From positions 1 to 5,389 of the forward strand of contig JAPLKY010000016.1 of the NCBI GenBank assembly GCA_026387805.1: 5,389 bases of DNA. Reading direction: 5' to 3'. The position numbers and the translations under genes are program-made. The notes under the pieces were generated by a model that was given only the letters and a program-made list of their open reading frames with translations, made no database searches and was not told where the DNA came from. This document shows positions 1 to 5,166 of this stretch, one piece after another. Origin of the DNA: Candidatus Krumholzibacteriia bacterium (GTDB lineage Bacteria > Krumholzibacteriota > Krumholzibacteriia > Krumholzibacteriales > Krumholzibacteriaceae). Position 1 is the stretch's first letter. Every line of letters begins with the position of its first letter.

Positions 1-1
1 C

Positions 2-1072
2 GTATTTAAATATAATAAGATACTGTATGTCGGCATATTTTTGATCTACTCGTGCTTGCTCGTCCCGGTGCGTGGGGGGGCGAGCGAAAATTCCCTGCTG
101 CGTCTCGAAAACGGTCTCGAAATCAGCCTCCTCATGCCCGAAGACGTTATGGCGATGACGAGCAGAGATCAAGCGGGTCGTCTCATTCTTCGGCTGCCGG
201 ACGGCACAAGCTATCAGCTCATCGAGGATATTTTCGATCCGCAGATCATCAACAAGGGAGACGGCTCTTTTCATCCGGCGAACGCTGACTGGGCTCTGGA
301 AGCCCTCAAGCGCGTGGACGTCGGGGGAGGGGGCGTCGATATGCGCGTCGAGATCTACGTGCTCCCGCTGCCGCGTTCGGGCGTTCTCGCAAGCTCCGCC
401 TGCGGAGAAAGGATCTTTCTCTCCCCCGGCGTGCGCGAGATCGATCGCTGCCTCGTCGCCTTCACGGTTACGCACGAGCTCGGTCACGTTTTCCAGCGCC
501 ATTTCGCTCCGGAGGACGGCGGGGGAACGTGGGGGGATTATCTGAGACTGCGAGGGCTCGAGGATGACGCCCTCTATTCGCCCAATGCTCCCCGCGCGAA
601 CAGACCCGCCGAGATCTTCGCGGAGGATTTCAGGTACCTCTTCGGAGGAAACGAGGCGCGATACTCGGGGGGGATCGAGAATCAGAATATCCTTCCGCCC
701 GATGAAGTGGGGGGCCTCGAGGAATTCTTTGTTTCGCTCGTCGCGCCCGCGCGGATCGCGTACAATGCCCGACCGGGCGCGGCGCCGCTCGCGCTCTCGA
801 ACTATCCGAATCCGTTCAATCCGTCGACGACGATTCGGGTCGTTTTCAACGGCCGCGCTCCGGAGAGCGCCGGCGCGATCGACGTGTCGGTGTACCGCGC
901 CGACGGCTCGCTCGTCAGGCGCATCCTCGGGGGAGCGATCTCGGGGAACGAGTTTTCCGTGCGCTGGGACGGCAGGGACGATCGGGGGACTCCCGCGCCG
1001 AGCGGCGTCTACTTCTACGCGGTGCGCTCCGGCGGATTCAGAGCCGCGGGGAAGATGCTCGTCGCCAGATAG
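2..1072 (+). CDS. Secreted zinc metalloprotease-like protein with C-terminal FlgD-Ig/T9SS-type domain (5' partial)
   Basis: The frame is open to the left edge, so the gene starts outside the window; residues are numbered from the codon at base 2. Residues 3-28 look like a Sec signal peptide: Lys at 3 and 6, a hydrophobic stretch over about 7-23, then RGGAS with likely cleavage near 27-28. A TTG at base 41 could be called as the start, but it would cut off the basic part of the signal and has no Shine-Dalgarno. The central domain has HELGH at 158-162, a zinc-binding HExxH motif with catalytic Glu159. A second motif, AEIFAEDFR (203-211), probably supplies the third ligand, Glu204. It resembles the AEFFAEAF segment of anthrax lethal factor, suggesting a gluzincin-type peptidase. 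Residues from about 265 to the end match the FlgD-Ig/T9SS C-terminal type: LSNYPNPFNPSTTI, then RWDGRDDRG and SGVYFY. The protein is probably exported, surface-attached or released, and proteolytic. The substrate is unknown. No terminator is evident downstream. Confidence 0.85.
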   Translation, partial: VFKYNKILYVGIFLIYSCLLVPVRGGASENSLLRLENGLEISLLMPEDVMAMTSRDQAGRLILRLPDGTSYQLIEDIFDPQIINKGDGSFHPANADWALEALKRVDVGGGGVDMRVEIYVLPLPRSGVLASSACGERIFLSPGVREIDRCLVAFTVTHELGHVFQRHFAPEDGGGTWGDYLRLRGLEDDALYSPNAPRANRPAEIFAEDFRYLFGGNEARYSGGIENQNILPPDEVGGLEEFFVSLVAPARIAYNARPGAAPLALSNYPNPFNPSTTIRVVFNGRAPESAGAIDVSVYRADGSLVRRILGGAISGNEFSVRWDGRDDRGTPAPSGVYFYAVRSGGFRAAGKMLVAR

Positions 1073-1130
1073 CGCCGGCCCGCCCGCGCTTCTTCATCAA
1101 TCGAATACCGGGAGAATCGGCGCCGGCCCG
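1072..1130. repeat. Short direct repeat in the convergent intergenic gap
   Basis: The 11-mer GCGCCGGCCCG occurs at 1072-1082 and again at 1120-1130. Both copies lie in or at the edge of the 61-base gap between the convergent protease gene and rlmN. No intrinsic terminator with a T-run is visible for either gene here. The repeat may be chance in GC-rich DNA. Confidence 0.4.
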
Positions 1131-1133
1131 ATT

Positions 1134-2159
1134 TCAACGGCGCCCCCTGAGCTGCCCGCAGGCGGCGCAGATATCGCTTCCCTGGCTTCTGCGCACGGTA
1201 ACTGCGGGCGCCGTGGGGAGGAGCGGCGCCATGAATCGTTCGATGCGCTCCTCTGAAGGCCGCCGGTGCGGGCAGCCGTCCCACTCGTTGAAGGGGATGA
1301 GGTTGATCTTGAACGGTTTCCCCGCGGTGAGGGCGGCGAGCCGGCGTGCGTCCTCCGGCGAATCGTTGACGTCCGCGATGAGCACGTACTCGATCGTCAC
1401 GCGCGTTCTCCGCGCGCGGGCGAATTCGAGGGCCGCCGCGAGCGTGTCGTCGATGTCGCGAGCCGCGGGCATGAGCCGCCTGCGCGTTTCGTCCGTCGTC
1501 GCGTTGAGGGAAATCGCGAGAGAGAATTTGAGCGTGCGGGAGGCGAGCTCGCGGATCGCCGGGGGAATGCCGATCGTGCTCACCGTGATGCGTTTTTCGC
1601 CGAGCGCGAAGCCGTCGTTGGAGTTGATGATCTCGAGCGCCTTCGCGAGACTGTCGAGATTGAGAAGCGGCTCTCCCATGCCCATGAAGACGACGTTGAA
1701 ACGCTCCCGAGGAGGCAGGTAGTTCTTTTTGAAGAAGAGGATCTGGTTGAGAATCTCGTCGCTCCTTAAATCCCGCTCGAATCCCCCCTCTCCCGTCCTG
1801 CAGAGCGTGCAGCCGAGCGCGCACCCCGCCTGGCTCGAGACACAGATCGTCCGGCGTCCGCGCGCTTCCATGAGCACCGCTTCGAAGAGAACGCCGTCGT
1901 CGGATTCGAACAGAAATTTCTGGCTCGCGTCATCGTGCGAGCGTACACTGTCCGCGAGCCGGAGCGATGTGATCTCGAACCGGCCGTCGAGAACGAGCCT
2001 GAGGCTCGACGGAAGATTGGTCATCTCGAAAAAGCCGTCGCAGCCTTTCTGATACAGCCATTTCAGAATCTGCGCCGCGCGGTGGCGTTTCTCGCCGAGC
2101 TCTTCGGCGATGGCGGAGATTTCGCGTATGGAGAGATTCTTGATGTTGAGCTTTTCCAT
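1134..2159 (-). CDS. rlmN: Dual-specificity 23S rRNA/tRNA adenine-C2 methyltransferase RlmN
   Basis: Radical-SAM enzyme that methylates C2 of A2503 in 23S rRNA and of A37 in some tRNAs, in the cytoplasm. It is 341 aa, a normal length for bacterial RlmN. The N-terminal helical accessory domain (about 1-95) contains RAAQILKWLYQKG (28-39). The radical-SAM 4Fe-4S cluster motif is C113-x3-C117-x2-C120, within SSQAGCALGCTLCRTG. Cys106 and Cys334 (the latter in the C-terminal motif AACGQL) align with E. coli Cys118 and Cys355. Those are the pair that forms the thioether intermediate and resolves it, so the enzyme should be active. GMGEPL (160-165) and SLNA (217-220) are SAM-binding motifs. Glu93 aligns with E. 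coli Glu105. The ATG at 2159-2157 gives the usual family N-terminus; the Shine-Dalgarno upstream is weak. The gene stands alone, convergent with the protease gene and divergent from the phosphatase gene 41 bases away. Confidence 0.97.
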   Translation of the reverse strand: MEKLNIKNLSIREISAIAEELGEKRHRAAQILKWLYQKGCDGFFEMTNLPSSLRLVLDGRFEITSLRLADSVRSHDDASQKFLFESDDGVLFEAVLMEARGRRTICVSSQAGCALGCTLCRTGEGGFERDLRSDEILNQILFFKKNYLPPRERFNVVFMGMGEPLLNLDSLAKALEIINSNDGFALGEKRITVSTIGIPPAIRELASRTLKFSLAISLNATTDETRRRLMPAARDIDDTLAAALEFARARRTRVTIEYVLIADVNDSPEDARRLAALTAGKPFKINLIPFNEWDGCPHRRPSEERIERFMAPLLPTAPAVTVRRSQGSDICAACGQLRGRR

Positions 2160-2177
2160 GACCGGTTCCCGCCCTCG

Positions 2178-2192
2178 CGCGGCGATGCCGCG
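2178..2192. repeat. Inverted repeat in the divergent intergenic region
   Basis: CGCGGC-GAT-GCCGCG is a perfect 6-bp inverted repeat with a 3-base spacer. It lies in the 41-base gap between the divergent starts of rlmN (2159) and the Ppx/GppA-like gene (2201). It could be a protein-binding site or an RNA hairpin in either leader. Its GC-only arms make chance quite possible. No convincing -10/-35 pair is visible in this gap. Confidence 0.35.
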
Positions 2193-2200
2193 GTAGAACG

Positions 2201-3205
2201 ATGATACGAGATACCCAGCCGCGATCCTATGGAAAAAACGAGATCCGGGGATGCGTGGATCTCGGAAGCAGCAATTTTCGTCTCCTCGTTCTCGAGGGGA
2301 TATTTCCCGGTTCGGTCGGCGAGGAGGAGCGGGCTCTCGAGATCCGCGCGGTCAGGGAGGCGACGCGGTATGTGGGGTGGGGGGAGGATATGGCGAGATC
2401 GGGGAGCGTCTCCCGGGAGAAAACGGATCTCGCCGGACGCGCGATCCGGGATCTCATCGCCGAGGCGGAGAAATGGGGGTGCCCGCGGCCGACTCTCGTC
2501 GCGACGAACACGCTGCGCGAATCGAATAACGCGAGGGAGATCAAAGCGGGCCTCGAGAATACGCTCTGCGCGTCGATCAGGGTGCTGTCGCAGCGCGAGG
2601 AGGCGGAGCTCGGGTACTTCGGCGCTTCGTTCTTCCGCCCGAGGGACGAATCGGTGCTGCTCATCGACGCCGGGGGTACGAGCACGGAGATCTCCTGGGG
2701 GACGGGAACCTCGATGGCCGGGTGCGCGCTTTTCTCGCTCGGTACCCATCGCGTTCGCCGGCTCCTCGAACGCGGCTCGTCCGCGCGGTGCGTTTCGGCG
2801 CTCCTCTCCGGGTGCATGGAAACCTGCGCCGCGCCCGGGCGCGCCCGGGAAGCCGGAGTTTATCTCTTGCCCAGTTTCCCGCGAAACCCTACAATGCTGA
2901 TGACTGGCGGATCCGCCTTCAGCCTCGCCGTGCTCCACCGGGGTATGCGCGAGTCGGCGAGCGGCTTCGAGGAAATGCACTCGATCGCGCGTGAGGAGCT
3001 CGCATTCATGGCGAGGCGGCTCCGGGGGCTCTACGGGGTGGGGCGCGAGCGGAGCCTCCCGCTCGATCCCGGGCGGATCGGGCTTCTTCCGGCGGGGCTC
3101 GTCCTGCTGGACGCACTCGTCCGGCGCTTCGGGATCGAGACGTTTCTGGTCACCGCGCGGGATCTGCGCTGGGGCAGCGTGCTCACGGGGGGAGCATCGA
3201 AATGA
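2201..3205 (+). CDS. Short Ppx/GppA-family phosphatase (ASKHA fold, no HD domain)
   Basis: Exopolyphosphatase/guanosine pentaphosphate phosphohydrolase family. Members release phosphate from polyphosphate chains or convert pppGpp to ppGpp in the cytoplasm. The 334 aa carry the family's two actin-like ATPase lobes in order. The first phosphate loop is CVDLGSSNFRLLV (18-30). ATNTLRESNNA (101-111) corresponds to the E. coli Ppx THTLR segment. QREEAEL (131-137) places Glu134 at catalytic Glu121 of E. coli Ppx. The second phosphate loop is IDAGGTSTE (155-163). A third glycine motif, MLMTGGSAFSLA, lies at 232-243, and the end contains the family-like PAGLVLLDAL (297-306) and RDLRWGSVL (320-328). 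The HD domain found in long Ppx/GppA proteins is absent. One oddity is Thr160, where E. coli Ppx has Gly147 of GGGS. ATG 2201 is the first in-frame start after a stop, with a weak ribosome site. The stop overlaps the next gene's ATG. Substrate preference cannot be told from sequence. Confidence 0.88.
   Translation: MIRDTQPRSYGKNEIRGCVDLGSSNFRLLVLEGIFPGSVGEEERALEIRAVREATRYVGWGEDMARSGSVSREKTDLAGRAIRDLIAEAEKWGCPRPTLVATNTLRESNNAREIKAGLENTLCASIRVLSQREEAELGYFGASFFRPRDESVLLIDAGGTSTEISWGTGTSMAGCALFSLGTHRVRRLLERGSSARCVSALLSGCMETCAAPGRAREAGVYLLPSFPRNPTMLMTGGSAFSLAVLHRGMRESASGFEEMHSIAREELAFMARRLRGLYGVGRERSLPLDPGRIGLLPAGLVLLDALVRRFGIETFLVTARDLRWGSVLTGGASK
3187..3194 (+). promoter_or_regulatory. Shine-Dalgarno for the NtrX-like regulator, inside the upstream gene
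   Basis: GGGGGGAG ends 7 bases before ATG 3202 and lies within the last codons of the Ppx/GppA-like gene. It fixes the regulator's start. Together with the ATGA stop/start overlap at 3202-3205 it indicates translational coupling of the two genes. Confidence 0.75.
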
Positions 3206-4581
3206 GCAAACGGGTTCTGATCGTCGACGATGAAGAGAGCATCAGGAGCTCGCTCGAGAGGCTGCTCTCGTACGAGAAGTACAAGACCTTCGCCGCGGCG
3301 GACGGCGCGGCGGCCCTGGATCTCGCCGCGAGCGAGCGCATCGACGTTGTGCTGCTCGACATCAAGATGCCGGGCATGGACGGTCTCGAGGTACTCGGAA
3401 AGCTCAAGGAGCTTCATCCCGATCTTCCCGTCATCATCATATCGGGGCACGGAACGATCTCCACCGCGGTCGACGCGACGAAGCTCGGAGCGTTCGATTT
3501 TCTGGAGAAGCCGATCGATATGGAGCGGCTTCTGCTGACGATCCGCAACGGCGTCAATCAGGCCGATCTAACCCGTCGGAACGTTCAGCTGCAGAGGACA
3601 ATCGGCATCAAGACGAATATCATCGGCGCCCACCCCGAGATGCTCGCCATCATGGAAACGATCACGCGCGTCGCTCCGACCAACGCGCGGGTGCTCATCA
3701 TGGGGGAAAACGGGACGGGAAAGGAGCTCGTCGCGCGAAAGCTCCACGAGCTTTCGAATCGCGCCGACGAGCCCTTTGTCGAAGTCAACTGCGCCGCGAT
3801 TCCCGAGGACCTCATCGAGAGCGAGCTGTTCGGGCATGAGAAGGGTTCGTTCACCGGCGCCATATCGCAGCGTATCGGCAAGTTCGAGCTGGCGGACGGG
3901 GGCACGCTGTTTCTCGACGAGGTCGGCGACATGAGCCTCTCGGCGCAGGCGAAGGTGCTCCGCGTTCTGCAGGAATCGGCGTTCGAGAGAGTTGGCGGCA
4001 CGGAGACGAAGCACGTCGACGTGCGCGTTCTCGCCGCCTCGAACAAGGCGCTTCTCGAGGAGGCGGCCAGGATGAAATTCCGGGAGGATCTCTACTACCG
4101 CCTGAACGTCGTTCCGATCCGCATTCCCGCGCTGCGCGAGCGGAAATCGGATATCAAGATTCTCGCGGAGTATTTTCTGGGCGAGGTCGCCGGCGAGCTC
4201 GGGCGAGCTCCCAAGAAGCTCTCGGCGGGCGCGCTCGATACGCTCATGGATTATTCGTGGCCGGGAAACGTGCGCGAGCTCCGCAATCTCATCGAGCGTC
4301 TCTGCATCCTCACGTCGTCCGACGTGATCGGCCGGGACGATCTGCCCGCGCTCGCCCTCGTTCGTGCGGAGGACGCCCGTAAGGATCCGTTCGGCCTCAA
4401 GACGTACCAGGAGTTCAAGGATTTCATGGAGAAGGAATACCTCGTGAAGAAGCTGAGGGAGAACGGCGGGAATGTTTCGAGAACGGCTCGGCAGCTCGAC
4501 ATGCAGCGGAGCAATCTGTATAAAAAGCTCGAGAAATTCGGCATAGAATTCCGGAAGGATGCGGGTGTCGACGACGATTGA
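3202..4581 (+). CDS. Sigma-54-dependent response regulator, NtrX/NtrC type
   Basis: Two-component transcription activator that remodels sigma-54 RNA polymerase using ATP. Its 459 aa hold three domains. The receiver (about 3-120) has acidic residues D9/D10, phosphoacceptor D53 in LLDIKMPGMDG, S81 and K103 in EKP. The AAA+ domain (about 140-370) has Walker A GENGTGKE (168-175) and GSFTGA (215-220), the sigma-54 contact loop (commonly GAFTGA). Walker B is TLFLDE (235-240), sensor I is N281, the arginine-finger region is FREDLYYRLN (293-302), and GNVREL lies at 355-360. The C-terminal Fis-type helix-turn-helix (about 400-448) contains NGGNVSRTARQLDMQRSNLY. Every residue expected for phosphorylation, ATP hydrolysis and sigma-54 contact is present. 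The architecture and C-terminus are closest to NtrX-like regulators, but the specific regulon cannot be named. No sensor kinase lies in the window. The gene is coupled to the Ppx/GppA-like gene and followed by an intrinsic terminator at 4641-4664. Confidence 0.95.
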   Translation: MSKRVLIVDDEESIRSSLERLLSYEKYKTFAAADGAAALDLAASERIDVVLLDIKMPGMDGLEVLGKLKELHPDLPVIIISGHGTISTAVDATKLGAFDFLEKPIDMERLLLTIRNGVNQADLTRRNVQLQRTIGIKTNIIGAHPEMLAIMETITRVAPTNARVLIMGENGTGKELVARKLHELSNRADEPFVEVNCAAIPEDLIESELFGHEKGSFTGAISQRIGKFELADGGTLFLDEVGDMSLSAQAKVLRVLQESAFERVGGTETKHVDVRVLAASNKALLEEAARMKFREDLYYRLNVVPIRIPALRERKSDIKILAEYFLGEVAGELGRAPKKLSAGALDTLMDYSWPGNVRELRNLIERLCILTSSDVIGRDDLPALALVRAEDARKDPFGLKTYQEFKDFMEKEYLVKKLRENGGNVSRTARQLDMQRSNLYKKLEKFGIEFRKDAGVDDD

Positions 4582-4640
4582 TCTCGATATTTTTCCTATG
4601 TCTGAATAAGTGATTTGACCCAGGCCGGAAAATCATCGCC

Positions 4641-4664
4641 AAATCGCCTAAGGGGCGATTTTTT
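4641..4664 (+). terminator. Intrinsic terminator after the regulator gene
   Basis: AAATCGCC (4641-4648) pairs perfectly with GGCGATTT (4654-4661) around a 5-base loop. A run of six T, 4659-4664, starts in the stem foot. It lies 60 bases after the stop of the sigma-54 regulator, so it should end the phosphatase-regulator transcript and insulate the downstream unit. Confidence 0.88.
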
Positions 4665-4686
4665 ATTGAGGTTTCCGAATTATCAG

Positions 4687-4715
4687 TTGACTTTAGCGCA
4701 TATGCGCATTACTAT
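4687..4715 (+). promoter_or_regulatory. Sigma-70-type promoter for the small secreted protein unit
   Basis: TTGACT at 4687-4692 and TACTAT at 4710-4715 are separated by exactly 17 bases. Each differs from the consensus hexamer at one position. Transcription should start near 4722, giving a leader of about 60 bases. No sigma-54 -24/-12 element was seen nearby, so the adjacent regulator does not obviously drive this promoter. Confidence 0.75.
4696..4707. promoter_or_regulatory. Perfect 12-bp palindrome in the promoter spacer (candidate operator)
   Basis: GCGCATATGCGC is fully self-complementary and sits between the -35 and -10 hexamers. A dimeric protein bound there would block or alter RNA polymerase access, so a repressor site is the simplest reading. 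The protein that binds is not identifiable from this window. Confidence 0.55.
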
Positions 4716-4745
4716 ATTTATGGTGATTGGGGTTCGTGGTGTGTG

Positions 4746-4769
4746 TTATGGAACCCTCGGGTTCCATAA
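4746..4769 (+). promoter_or_regulatory. Leader hairpin abutting the ribosome binding site
   Basis: TTATGGAACCC (4746-4756) and GGGTTCCATAA (4759-4769) are perfect inverted repeats separated by TC. In RNA this gives a 10-bp stem with a CUCG loop. Its 3' arm runs directly into the strong Shine-Dalgarno, sharing the AA at 4768-4769. It has no T-run, so it is not an intrinsic terminator. It could control translation, stabilise the 5' end of the transcript, or bind a regulator. Confidence 0.7.
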
Positions 4770-4776
4770 GGAGGAG
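4768..4776 (+). promoter_or_regulatory. Strong Shine-Dalgarno for the small secreted protein
   Basis: AAGGAGGAG ends 8 bases before ATG 4785 and is close to the full anti-Shine-Dalgarno complement. It is stronger than any other ribosome site in the window. Another ATG at 4777 runs into a stop after three codons, so 4785 is the start. Confidence 0.85.
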
Positions 4777-4784
4777 ATGATAGC

Positions 4785-5129
4785 ATGAAGAAGCTGGTTC
4801 TGCTCCTGATGACGCTTCTGGTTCTATCAACCCTCGTTTCCTCCCCGGTCCTTGCTGCACGCCCTTCATTGGAATATCGGATTCATTCGATGTTCGGCAT
4901 TCTCTACCGGAACTTCATGCTTTATAGGGGAGTGATCGTGGTGCCGGAAGGGATACCGCCGATGAACAATGGCGGCAATGCGGGCGGAATAGTGGGTGGA
5001 GACGCCGATGATTACGGAAACGGCAGATGGGGCGCCATCGACGAGACCAAGCCGATCAACAAGCTGCTTGTCGGCTGTCCGTCGGGGCAGGAAGAGCATG
5101 GCTCGGATCCAGTTAAATCGGTTGAATAG
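4785..5129 (+). CDS. Small secreted protein of unknown family
   Basis: A 114-aa protein that I do not recognise. Residues 1-24 are a textbook Sec signal peptide: MKK, a leucine-rich core (about 4-20), then PVLA before ARPS, with cleavage expected after Ala24. The mature product would be about 90 aa. Its first part (25-55) is basic and aromatic-rich (RPSLEYRIHSMFGILYRNF). Residues 61-83 are rich in Gly, Asn and Asp (NNGGNAGGIVGGDADDYGNG). The tail is polar with a single cysteine, Cys98, so no internal disulfide is possible. There is no lipobox, no membrane segment beyond the signal, and no T9SS-type C-terminal domain. The gene has its own promoter, candidate operator, leader hairpin and strong ribosome site. 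It lies 37 bases upstream of the TPR gene, probably in one transcript. Export is well supported. A role as signal, inhibitor or envelope factor is only speculation. Confidence 0.8.
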   Translation: MKKLVLLLMTLLVLSTLVSSPVLAARPSLEYRIHSMFGILYRNFMLYRGVIVVPEGIPPMNNGGNAGGIVGGDADDYGNGRWGAIDETKPINKLLVGCPSGQEEHGSDPVKSVE

Positions 5130-5156
5130 GTAATGGTTCGCCGACCATTTTCCCTT

Positions 5157-5160
5157 GGAG
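5157..5160 (+). promoter_or_regulatory. Shine-Dalgarno for the TPR gene
   Basis: GGAG ends 6 bases before ATG 5167. An in-frame TAA at 5161-5163 excludes any earlier start, so this site and ATG define the beginning of the truncated gene. Confidence 0.7.
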
Positions 5161-5166
5161 TAACCG

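Noticed and set aside
11..16. TATAAT, a perfect -10 hexamer, upstream of a TTG at 41
   Set aside because: The same bases encode the basic start of a convincing signal peptide in frame with the protease, no -35 can be seen inside the window, and the TTG has no Shine-Dalgarno. I treat it as coding sequence.
1015..1824. Open frame on the minus strand overlapping rlmN in another frame
   Set aside because: It is low-complexity Arg/His-rich translation lying over the conserved RlmN core, so it is a shadow of that gene.
2834..2849. 16-bp perfect palindrome CCCGGGCGCGCCCGGG inside the Ppx/GppA-like gene
   Set aside because: It lies in codons for a poorly conserved Pro/Gly/Arg/Ala segment and is made only of G and C, so it is plausibly chance. 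No promoter or gene boundary is near.
2063..2980. Long open frame on the minus strand across the rlmN start and the Ppx/GppA-like gene
   Set aside because: Its translation is Arg/Pro/Ala-rich with no recognisable motif and it overlaps two well-supported genes. Long antisense frames are expected in GC-rich DNA.
4615..4620. TTGACC as a further -35 element before the terminator
   Set aside because: No acceptable -10 follows at 16-18 bases, and any transcript would run straight into the terminator at 4641-4664.
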